Shown: piece after piece, positions 1 through 7,106 of the stretch | Numbering within the stretch: the stretch's first letter is position 1 | Layout of the letters: the number at the start of each line of letters is the position of its first letter | Origin: Hyphomicrobiales bacterium | GTDB taxonomy: Bacteria > Pseudomonadota > Alphaproteobacteria > Rhizobiales > JAJFHB01 | NCBI GenBank assembly: GCA_021775615.1 | Contig: JAJFHL010000203.1 | Span: 1-32,707, forward strand | DNA: 32,707 nt | Direction: 5' to 3' | Program-made: the position numbers and the translations under genes | Notes under the pieces: model-generated | What the model saw: the letters and a program-made list of their open reading frames with translations, nothing else | The model's database searches: none | Told to the model about the DNA's origin: nothing

Positions 1-1369
1 GATCCCTGTCGAAAATCAGGTGCGTGAACTTGACGCGAAGCTGCTGCTTGCCTGTTTCGCGGCGGATCGGGGACACCCCTCGTACATAGGCTACAAGGGC
101 GCCATCGACGGGCACATCAATTCTTTTCCGCGCGGCATCTACTTTGCGAAGTCGGTCACCAGGCGCAGCGTCAAGATCCTGCGGATCGCGCATATGCTCG
201 GCCACAGCAATGTGGCCTGGGATGAGGAGGCGGTGGTTCACTACCCGCCTGAGATCTATTACAAGCGCCGGCTCAGCGCCGATGCGCTTGAGGAAACCGA
301 TCAGCTGCTGGCGTGGGGCCAGGACAACAAGACCCTGTTCGAGGACTACGACGGATTTCCGGGAACACCGGTCAAGGTTGTCGGCAATCCGCGCATCGAT
401 CTGCTGCGCCCCGAGTTCCAGGCGTTTTACGATGACGAGGTGAGCGCCATCCGCGAACGGTTTGGCGACTATATTCTCTTCAACACGAATTTCGGCAGCG
501 TCAACGGCTATTACCCCGAGCTGAATGTCTGTTATGAGAAGGCAGGCGCACCGGGCGGCCTCGAGCTTGGCCGCAGCGCCATCGGCCTGTCGCGGGACTA
601 TGCGCTGGCGATGTTCGAGTTCCGCAAGAACAACTTCGAGACGATGAAAGACCTTGTCTCCGACGTTGCCCGGACCTTCCCCGACAAAACGATTGTGGTG
701 CGCCCGCACCCATCGGAAAACCGTGACGTCTGGCGCGAGCATGTTGCGGTGTTCGACAATGTGGAGGTCAATGCGGAGGGCAATGTGGTGCCGTGGCTTC
801 TCGCGGCTTCAGTGCTCATTCACAATGCCTGCACGACGGCGATCGAATCCTACATCCTGGGCCGCCCGGCTATCGCCTTCGTGCCGAAGGCCGGCGCCGA
901 TGTTTATGGCTCGGATCTGCCGAATGTCATGAGCCATATCGCAACCACGCCACAAGACGCCATCGATCTGATCGGACAGGCCACCAATGGGGCCGGTCTG
1001 CCGGCGCGTGACGCCGACAGATCGAAGGTTCTCGGCGAGTTTCTCGAAGCCCTTGAAGGGCCGTTTGCCGCCGAACGCATTGTCGGCTCCATTGACGATG
1101 CCCCCACCCCGCCGGCCCCGGCGTTGTTTGACAAGGCGCTAGGCGACTTTCAAGCCCGCAACAGGCGCTTCAACAAGTGGCTTCAAACCCGCAACGACAG
1201 CGGGCGCTACGGACTTGCCTTCAAACGGCAACGCTTTCCCGACCTTTCGCCGGCGGTCCTCAAAACCAAGGCGGACCGGCTGTGCCGACTTGCCGGGCTG
1301 GAAAAACCGGTCCAGATATCCGAAATACGCACCGACATCTTTAAGGTGACGCCGGGCGCAGGCAACTGA
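1..1369 (+). CDS. Surface carbohydrate biosynthesis protein, 5' end cut by window edge
   Basis: The reading frame is open from base 2 (I-P-V-E-N-Q-V-R-E-L-D) and matches residues 7 onward of the paralogue at 1602, so the true start lies just left of the window; the GTG at 20 is internal. About 455 residues are visible. The conserved block RPHPSENRDVW begins at 701 and is followed by a segment with HNACTTAIESYILGRP, the arrangement seen in surface-polysaccharide proteins that resemble CDP-glycerol glycerophosphotransferases and other GT-B-like enzymes. I infer a cytoplasmic role in making or modifying a capsule or O-antigen sugar; the substrate cannot be read. No signal peptide or membrane segment is visible. 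It is followed by a close tandem copy and then a methyltransferase on the same strand, which supports a surface-glycan locus extending left of the window. Confidence 0.75.
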   Translation, partial: IPVENQVRELDAKLLLACFAADRGHPSYIGYKGAIDGHINSFPRGIYFAKSVTRRSVKILRIAHMLGHSNVAWDEEAVVHYPPEIYYKRRLSADALEETDQLLAWGQDNKTLFEDYDGFPGTPVKVVGNPRIDLLRPEFQAFYDDEVSAIRERFGDYILFNTNFGSVNGYYPELNVCYEKAGAPGGLELGRSAIGLSRDYALAMFEFRKNNFETMKDLVSDVARTFPDKTIVVRPHPSENRDVWREHVAVFDNVEVNAEGNVVPWLLAASVLIHNACTTAIESYILGRPAIAFVPKAGADVYGSDLPNVMSHIATTPQDAIDLIGQATNGAGLPARDADRSKVLGEFLEALEGPFAAERIVGSIDDAPTPPAPALFDKALGDFQARNRRFNKWLQTRNDSGRYGLAFKRQRFPDLSPAVLKTKADRLCRLAGLEKPVQISEIRTDIFKVTPGAGN

Positions 1370-1481
1370 TCGCGCTCCGGTCTTTCCCTGACCTCTCCAT
1401 GCCGCTTGTCTTTGAATCGGCCACGCGGTAACAAACGGCACATTCACGAGAGCGCGATCGCCCTCTATCTTACTGACAGCC

Positions 1482-1529
1482 GATCAGGCTTATCGATTCT
1501 GATTGTGTAAATCAAAATCGGGCCTGATC
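1482..1529. promoter_or_regulatory. 48-bp nested inverted repeat upstream of the second surface-carbohydrate gene
   Basis: Three nested complementary arms can be read. GATCAGGC (1482-1489) pairs with GCCTGATC (1522-1529), CGATT (1494-1498) with AATCG (1516-1520), and TGATT (1500-1504) with AATCA (1510-1514), leaving a GTGTA loop. The structure is broken only by TTAT opposite G and by one C/A mismatch. It lies in the 232-bp spacer (1370-1601) between the two paralogues, 72 bp before the chosen start. No T-tract follows, so it is not a standard terminator. It may be an operator or an RNA leader hairpin. No other gene is apparent in the spacer. Confidence 0.5.
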
Positions 1530-1601
1530 TGGAGCATACAGTTGCCCTATGCGGAGACCGATCGAAGCCGCTGGTTTGGGAACAGAATTATCAGAGGGAC
1601 G

Positions 1602-2981
1602 ATGTCACGGCCCCCGCTGCTGATACCAATCGAAAATCAGGTGCGCGAGTTGGACGCGAAGCTGCTGCTTGCGGCCCATGCGGTGTCGCGGGGCCATGAG
1701 TGCTACATCGGCTGGAAGGGGTCCATCGATGGCCGGCTCAACGAATTTCCGCGCGGCATCTACTTCTCCAAGTCCCTGACGTCGCGGAATGTCAAAGTGC
1801 TGCGGATTTCGCAGCATCTCGGGCACAGCGTCGTCGCCTGGGACGAAGAGGCGCTGGTGCATTATCCCGCGGACATCTACTACGCGCGGCGGCTCGATCA
1901 GACAGCGCTTGAGCTGACCGACCATGTCTACGCATGGGGAGAAGACAACAAGGAACTGTTTGAAGGACACCCGGATTATCCCGGCACGCCCATGTCGGTT
2001 GTCGGCAATCCGCGAACCGACCTCCTGCGGCCGGAATTGCGTTCGTTCTTCGATGACGCCGTGCGGACCATCAAGGACCAGTATGGCGACTTCATCCTGA
2101 TCAACACGAATTTCGGGACAATCAACGGCTATTATCCAGAAATGAACGTCTGCTACCCAAAGGCGAACGCCCCGGATGAGCTGACGCTTGGCCGCGGCGC
2201 GGCAGGGTTTCCGGAAGACTTCGCAATGGATCTGTTCAATTTCCGGGTGCGTGTGCTGGACGCCATCAAGCATCTGGTGCCGAAAATTGCCGAGGCATTT
2301 CCGGACCGTACCATCGTTCTGCGCCCCCACCCGGCCGAAAACCGCGACATGTGGCGGGAGCACCTTGCCGCCTACGACAACATTCATGTGGTGGCGGAAG
2401 GCAACGTCGTCCCCTGGCTGATGGCCTGTGACGTGCTCGTGCACAATGGCTGCACGACGGCGGTCGAGGCATACATTCTCGGCCGCCCTGTGGTCGCGTA
2501 TGTTCCGTTTGCCGGGGGTGAGGATTTTGCCACCGAACCGCCCCACAAACTGAGTAGTGTGTGTGCCAGCGTGGATGATGTGATTGCTCAGGTGTCGGGG
2601 ATCGTGACCGGACGCGGGCATGCGGTGCACGACACCGCACGCGATGAAATTCTGCATCATTTCGTGGCGTCTCTTGAGGGAGATCTGGCCACCAAGCTGA
2701 TTATCGACTCCGTCGAACAGGACATTTCGCCCAGACGGGTCGGCGCCGCACGGCGTCTGTGGGGCAGCGCCTTCGCGCTTGGCCGCCGCATCGTCCGGCA
2801 GCTCAGGATGTCGGATGGCCAGGGCCGCTACAGCATCGGCTTCAAGCAGCAGCGATTTCCCGATGTCACCCAGGACCTGATGCAACGCAAGCTTGACAGC
2901 CTCGGCGCGCTGACGGGCTCGCAAAGTGCCATAAACGTGAACCAGATCGAGACCGATCTGTTCCGCCTCTCGCCGGGCTAG
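1602..2981 (+). CDS. Surface carbohydrate biosynthesis protein (tandem paralogue)
   Basis: This 459-residue protein is a close paralogue of the gene to its left over its whole length, with the same RPHPAENRDMW block (coding from about 2322) and HNGCTTAVEAYILGRP segment. An in-frame TTG lies further upstream at 1503. I chose the ATG at 1602 because AGAGGGAC directly precedes it and because homology to the neighbour begins at LIPIENQVREL just after it. The family is annotated in many bacteria as surface carbohydrate biosynthesis proteins with a GT-B or CDP-glycerol-transferase-like fold; the exact reaction is unknown. The protein looks cytoplasmic. A 48-bp inverted repeat in the preceding spacer suggests separate control from the first copy. 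Tandem duplication with divergence suggests different acceptors or successive units of one surface glycan. Confidence 0.75.
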   Translation: MSRPPLLIPIENQVRELDAKLLLAAHAVSRGHECYIGWKGSIDGRLNEFPRGIYFSKSLTSRNVKVLRISQHLGHSVVAWDEEALVHYPADIYYARRLDQTALELTDHVYAWGEDNKELFEGHPDYPGTPMSVVGNPRTDLLRPELRSFFDDAVRTIKDQYGDFILINTNFGTINGYYPEMNVCYPKANAPDELTLGRGAAGFPEDFAMDLFNFRVRVLDAIKHLVPKIAEAFPDRTIVLRPHPAENRDMWREHLAAYDNIHVVAEGNVVPWLMACDVLVHNGCTTAVEAYILGRPVVAYVPFAGGEDFATEPPHKLSSVCASVDDVIAQVSGIVTGRGHAVHDTARDEILHHFVASLEGDLATKLIIDSVEQDISPRRVGAARRLWGSAFALGRRIVRQLRMSDGQGRYSIGFKQQRFPDVTQDLMQRKLDSLGALTGSQSAINVNQIETDLFRLSPG

Positions 2982-3065
2982 TTCGAAGTGCGTCCGAAAA
3001 CCGCTTTGCGTCAACCATGGTCCGCCCGCTAATGTTGGAGCTGCAATTGCCAAGCCCGGACACGT

Positions 3066-4067
3066 ATGACCGACATAGCTGAAACACCCGACACCGTTGC
3101 CTCGCGCAAGACCGCCGCTGTCAGCAAATGCGATCTTTGCGGACATGAGGAGCAGCACGCGCTGGCCGCTCCCTCCCCGGCACGCTGCCGGATTGTCATG
3201 TGCGGGCATTGCGGATTGTTCTACGCATCCCCTTCGCTTGCACCGGACCTGCTGGACAAGTTCTACGACGAGGAGTTCGAGGGCGATGCGGGCACCAACA
3301 AACGCCTCAAGGGCGGCGGTATCGAACCGCGCAAGGTGAACATTGAAGAGCGTATCGCCCGAACCTGGGCAATGCCGCTCATACAGAGCCACGTCGACGT
3401 TCGCGGCAAAAGCGTTCTCGATGTCAGGTGCCGGTCCGGCTCGCTGGCCGCCGCTCTTACCGAAGCCGGGGCACAGGTCACCGCGATCGACCCGCTGGAG
3501 CCGAACGTGCGCTATGCGGAGAAACGCAATGTCATCGGAGATGTGCGGTTCATCCCGATCGAAAACTTCGAGCGCATGGACGTGTTCGAAGATGCTCAGT
3601 TCGACGTGATCACCGCCCTGTCAATTCATCTGCTGTCGCACTCACCCTCGCCGAACAGACTTCTGCATCGCCTGCGCGCCTTGCTGAAGCCTGGCGGCTA
3701 TCTGTTCCTCGACGAGAAGGATGTGTTCCATCCGGTGCGGGCAACCGGCGAGACGGTGTTCGACAGCGGACCGGCGCATTTCTTCCACTTCACCACCGAC
3801 AGCATGCGCAATTACTTTGAAGCTTGCGGGCTGGAGATACTGGAATGCGGCATCGACCCGAAACGCAAAAAGTCGACGCGGCACATAAGATCGGTGGTGC
3901 GCAGGCCGGCCAACGCATCGAACGGCTCGGGCACGCGACCGCAGGCCTGCGACCGGGACAAGGTCATAGCGGCCCTTGAACAGGCCGAACACAAGTTGAT
4001 GCGCAACAACGGATTCAATAAGTTCATGAAGAGTGCGCGGCGCACTGCCCGCAAGATCTGGAACTAG
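3066..4067 (+). CDS. Class I SAM-dependent methyltransferase with N-terminal zinc-finger-like module
   Basis: The protein has 333 residues. Residues 22-49 hold a Cys cluster (C22, C25, C41, C46, C49) like the zinc-binding start of sugar or ketide C-methyltransferases. A Rossmann-type methyltransferase domain covers roughly residues 110-275. Motif I reads LDVRCRSGS (118-126), so two of the usual glycines of the D-x-G-x-G-x-G loop are arginines (R121, R123). Motif II (AIDP, 140-143) and a post-motif LKPGGYLFLDEK strand are intact. The position after two surface-carbohydrate genes suggests methylation of a surface sugar or of its precursor. The changed SAM loop leaves open weak SAM binding, a different ligand or loss of activity. 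The region around 3900-4000 is a basic, probably flexible tail. No strong Shine-Dalgarno sequence precedes the ATG. Confidence 0.75.
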   Translation: MTDIAETPDTVASRKTAAVSKCDLCGHEEQHALAAPSPARCRIVMCGHCGLFYASPSLAPDLLDKFYDEEFEGDAGTNKRLKGGGIEPRKVNIEERIARTWAMPLIQSHVDVRGKSVLDVRCRSGSLAAALTEAGAQVTAIDPLEPNVRYAEKRNVIGDVRFIPIENFERMDVFEDAQFDVITALSIHLLSHSPSPNRLLHRLRALLKPGGYLFLDEKDVFHPVRATGETVFDSGPAHFFHFTTDSMRNYFEACGLEILECGIDPKRKKSTRHIRSVVRRPANASNGSGTRPQACDRDKVIAALEQAEHKLMRNNGFNKFMKSARRTARKIWN

Positions 4068-4107
4068 CGTAGTATGAGGGCCCTCGCGGCCACGGAAAGG
4101 TGACACC

Positions 4108-4953
4108 ATGTCCAGTGTATTCAAAGCTGCCTGTGTTCAAAATTGCGCCGTTCCGGATGTCGACGCGAACCTCAAAGTGACGCGGCGCCTGACCCGGGAC
4201 GCGGCAGCGGCAGGCGCATCGCTGATCTGCCTGCCGGAGTACTTCTCCGGGCTTGAGACCGATGGCTCAAAAGTTCATCCAGCCGCCTTCCCCGAGGCCT
4301 CGCATCCGGTGATACCGGCATTTGCCGAAGACGCCAGGGAGCTGGGCGTTTGGGTGCTGCTTGGATCGCTCGGCGTCACGACACAGGATGGACGGATCAA
4401 CAACCGCGGCTACCTGATCGACCCGACGGGGCGGGTCTGCGCACGCTATGACAAGATCCACATGTTCGATGTGGATCTTGGAGAAGGCAAGGTTTACCGC
4501 GAGTCGGCAACCATTGCACCTGGTGACCAGGCGGTTGTGGCCCAGACCCCATGGGGCGGGCTCGGGCTCTCAATCTGCTACGACCTGCGATTTGCCGCCC
4601 TCTACCGCTCCTTGGCCAAGGCCGGCGCAAGCATGCTCGCGGTTCCCGCCGCCTTCACCAAAATGACCGGTGAGGCCCATTGGCACGTGCTCAACCGGGC
4701 GCGCGCCATCGAGAACGGTTGTTTCGTGATTGCGCCGTGCCAATACGGAACTCTCGACGGTGGCTCCGAGGCGTTCGGCCATTCTCTGATTATCGACCCC
4801 TGGGGCCGGGTGCTGGCCGATGGCGGCGACGATGAGGGCTTCATCGTGGCGGACATCGATATCGCGGAAGTGGAAAAGGCGCGCAGCCGTATCCCGGCCC
4901 TCACCCATGACCGGCCATTTACCCTGGTCGAGCCGGCGCAGGCCGCCGAATAG
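4108..4953 (+). CDS. Carbon-nitrogen hydrolase (nitrilase superfamily), Nit-like amidase
   Basis: The 281-residue protein has the nitrilase-superfamily triad: E44 in LPEYFSG, K116 in ARYDKIHMFDVDL and C157 in SICYDLRFAALYR. Length and motifs match the Nit1/Nit2 branch, whose members hydrolyse omega-amides such as deaminated glutathione or 2-oxoglutaramate. The DKIHMFDVDL stretch is typical of this branch. I infer a cytoplasmic amide-repair or amidase enzyme and not a true nitrilase. The start is supported by GGAAAGGTG ahead of the ATG. It is followed after 14 bp by a small DOPA-dioxygenase-family gene, so the two are probably co-transcribed. The substrate cannot be determined from sequence. 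Confidence 0.85.
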   Translation: MSSVFKAACVQNCAVPDVDANLKVTRRLTRDAAAAGASLICLPEYFSGLETDGSKVHPAAFPEASHPVIPAFAEDARELGVWVLLGSLGVTTQDGRINNRGYLIDPTGRVCARYDKIHMFDVDLGEGKVYRESATIAPGDQAVVAQTPWGGLGLSICYDLRFAALYRSLAKAGASMLAVPAAFTKMTGEAHWHVLNRARAIENGCFVIAPCQYGTLDGGSEAFGHSLIIDPWGRVLADGGDDEGFIVADIDIAEVEKARSRIPALTHDRPFTLVEPAQAAE

Positions 4954-4967
4954 GCACGGGCCGGCAG

Positions 4968-5309
4968 ATGGCAAACGACACTGCGTCGATCCACGGCTTC
5001 CACGCCCACGTCTATTTTGACGAGGCGACTGCCGACCAGGCCCGCGCGCTGTGCGAAGCGGCACGCGACCGGTTCGGAGTGGAGATGGGCCGAATGCATC
5101 TCAAACCGGTTGGCCCGCACCCGCGCTGGAGCTGCCAGCTGGCGTTTGGGCCGACGGTGTTCGGCGACATCATGCCCTGGCTGGCGCTCAACCGGAACGG
5201 ACTGATCGTGTTCGCCCATGCAGAAACCGGTGATGACCTCACCGATCATACCGAATATGCGATCTGGATGGGCGGGATGCTGGAACTGGACCTGACCGCC
5301 TTGTCGTGA
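4968..5309 (+). CDS. DOPA 4,5-dioxygenase family protein
   Basis: This small protein of 113 residues matches the DOPA 4,5-dioxygenase family of non-haem iron proteins in length and motifs: FHAHVYFD near the start, a central MHLKPVGPHPRWSCQLAF, and FAHAETGDDLTDHTEYAIWMG near the end. The histidines in these three blocks are the likely metal or substrate ligands. Plant and fungal members cleave the ring of DOPA; bacterial members have mostly unknown substrates, so I assign only the family. It follows the nitrilase-like gene by 14 bp and ends 3 bp before the convergent stop of the FMN protein. The nearby aromatic-catabolism genes make an aromatic substrate plausible, but it lies several kilobases from them. 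Confidence 0.8.
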   Translation: MANDTASIHGFHAHVYFDEATADQARALCEAARDRFGVEMGRMHLKPVGPHPRWSCQLAFGPTVFGDIMPWLALNRNGLIVFAHAETGDDLTDHTEYAIWMGGMLELDLTALS

Positions 5310-5312
5310 ACT

Positions 5313-6833
5313 TCACGCGGACTCGCGGTATTCAGGCAATGTTTCCTGCTCTGGATAAAGCTCATCAAGCGGCGCCGACCGGCCGTTCGGCTGCACGATG
5401 CGGACATGGTAGCGTTGCAGTTCGCGTGGATGGGTGACACCGCACGAATGCGCGATCAGACCCACTCCATAGCGGATCTTCTTGACGAAATTACTGACCC
5501 TTACCGCTTTGTCCGCAGGGTCGAGGCCGCGCTGCAGGCGCGGGTCGTGGGTCGTGATGCCCGTTGGGCACGTATTCTTGTTGCATTTCATCGCCTGGAT
5601 ACAGCCGAGCGCGAACATGAACCCGCGCGCTGAGTTGACAAAGTCCGCACCCGCGCAATAGGCCCATGCAACCTCCGCCGGCGTGATCAGCTTGCCCGAC
5701 GCAATGATGCGGATGCGGTCCTTCAGTCCGTGCCGGTGAACGATATCGACCACCATGGGCAGGGCTTCCTTGATCGGTAGACCAACATTGTCCATCAACG
5801 GCATCGGGGCGGCGCCGGTTCCGCCGTCTCCCGAATCGATCGTGATGAAGTCCGGCGCCTGCTCGAGACCGCGAGCGCGGATGTGTTCGCACATGGTCTC
5901 CAGCCAGCCATAGGCGCCAACCACGGATTTAAAGCCGGTCGGTTTGCCGGTCACGTCACGAATGTGATTGATCATGTCGAGCAGGTCGGAGATGTTTTCG
6001 ATCTCCGGGTGACCATTGGGCGATATTGAATCCCTGCCCGCCGGTATGCCTCGGATGCGGCCGATCTCTTCGGTCACCTTGGTGCCCGGCAAGATCCCGC
6101 CCTTGCCCGGCTTCGCTCCCTGAGACAGCTTCAGCTCGATCATCCGAACCTGTTCATGGGCGGCGGCGGCGCGGAGCTTCTCATCATCGAGCCCGCCATG
6201 GTCATCGCGCGCGCCATATTTCGCGGTGCCGATCTGGAAGACCACGTCGCAACCGCCCTCGAGATGATGCTCCGAGATGCCCCCCTCGCCCGTGTTGAGC
6301 CAGCACCCGGCCAGCGCCGCCCCTTTCGACAGAGCCCGAACCGCGGGCTTCGACAGAGAGCCATAGCTCATCGCCGAGATGTTGATGATCGATTGCGCCT
6401 CGTAGGGCTTGCGCGCATACGGTCCGATCACCAGCGGCGGCGCCTCCGTGGCGTCCTCATCCAATGTGGGAAACGGGCAATTGACGAAGATCGCGGTGCC
6501 GACCGGACTGAGGTTGCGGGTCGATCCGAACGCCACCGTGTTGTCGGTCCCGTCCGACGAACGGTAGACCCATTCGCGTTCTGCCCGGTTGAACGGCATT
6601 TCTTCACGGTCCATTGCGAAGAAATACTGTCGGAAGAACTCGCCCAGCCTGGAGAACAGATACCGGAAGCGCCCGATGACCGGGTAATTCTTGCGGATCG
6701 CATCTTCGTTCTGGCTCACATCGAGCACGAACAGGACCACGCCGGCGAGTGATATGATGCCGATGACGGCGACGAACAGAACCGCCAGAACACCGAGGCT
6801 CTGCATGGTAAATGTGGTGAACCAATCCATCAA
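5313..6833 (-). CDS. Membrane-anchored FMN-binding glutamate-synthase-like protein
   Basis: The 506-residue protein has an N-terminal hydrophobic helix (about residues 12-37) followed by a glutamate-synthase FMN/Fe-S barrel domain. Visible motifs are TGEGGIS (181-187), KPGKGGILPG (241-250), DSGDGGTGAAP (333-343) and a Cys cluster C411, C417, C422 that would hold a 3Fe-4S cluster. The glutaminase domain of GltB is absent. Proteins of this stand-alone family are annotated as FMN-binding glutamate synthase family; their reaction is mostly unknown and may be a redox step at the inner membrane. The start is ambiguous: TTG at 6833 has GGAGG eight bases upstream, and ATG at 6830 follows at once. It is convergent with the preceding gene and divergent from the next, so it stands alone. 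Confidence 0.85.
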   Translation of the reverse strand: MMDWFTTFTMQSLGVLAVLFVAVIGIISLAGVVLFVLDVSQNEDAIRKNYPVIGRFRYLFSRLGEFFRQYFFAMDREEMPFNRAEREWVYRSSDGTDNTVAFGSTRNLSPVGTAIFVNCPFPTLDEDATEAPPLVIGPYARKPYEAQSIINISAMSYGSLSKPAVRALSKGAALAGCWLNTGEGGISEHHLEGGCDVVFQIGTAKYGARDDHGGLDDEKLRAAAAHEQVRMIELKLSQGAKPGKGGILPGTKVTEEIGRIRGIPAGRDSISPNGHPEIENISDLLDMINHIRDVTGKPTGFKSVVGAYGWLETMCEHIRARGLEQAPDFITIDSGDGGTGAAPMPLMDNVGLPIKEALPMVVDIVHRHGLKDRIRIIASGKLITPAEVAWAYCAGADFVNSARGFMFALGCIQAMKCNKNTCPTGITTHDPRLQRGLDPADKAVRVSNFVKKIRYGVGLIAHSCGVTHPRELQRYHVRIVQPNGRSAPLDELYPEQETLPEYRESA

Positions 6834-7106
6834 ATCGCGTGCCTCCGGATCGTCGCGCTAAGGCGTGTTAACCATAAAACAAGGCTTTGTCGACCGGAAC
6901 AAGGCAGTCACAAATGGCGCACTATTTGCGCCACGGTCTGCGCAATTCATGAGAGTACTTTTGATTACTGGCATTTTTCGGGAACGAAGCAGGACGTCAC
7001 ATTCCTTCCCCAATTTGCGCCCAATGCCGCCGCCATATCTTCCAATTTGCCCCGCAATCGGGCCGCAAAATTTTCCAGATTGCGGTGGAGTATGCCGTAA
7101 CTCTTA
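6834..7106. other. Divergent intergenic region with a 7-bp-arm palindrome
   Basis: These 273 bases separate the divergent FMN protein and the Ala/Pro-rich membrane protein. No ORF with coding character was seen. The region is less GC-rich than its flanks. It contains TGGCGCA-CTATT-TGCGCCA (6915-6933), a perfect inverted repeat with 7-base arms and a 5-base centre that could be an operator. GGAGG on the minus strand (6842-6846) is the likely ribosome-binding site of the FMN gene. I could not assign convincing -35/-10 pairs. Confidence 0.4.

Noticed and set aside
1368-1459. 10-base inverted repeat GATCGCGCTC / GAGCGCGATC around the spacer after the first gene
   Set aside because: The arms are 72 bases apart and one includes the stop codon; too weak to call compared with the nested hairpin at 1482-1529.
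1605-3392. A 595-codon open frame on the minus strand
   Set aside because: It is antisense to the second surface-carbohydrate gene and part of the methyltransferase, both with clear motifs; no start signal or family features were seen.
5305-5317. Palindrome CGTGAA-C-TTCACG across two convergent stop codons
   Set aside because: It arises largely from two opposed TGA stops with similar neighbouring codons, is short, and has no T-tract; a terminator is not supported.
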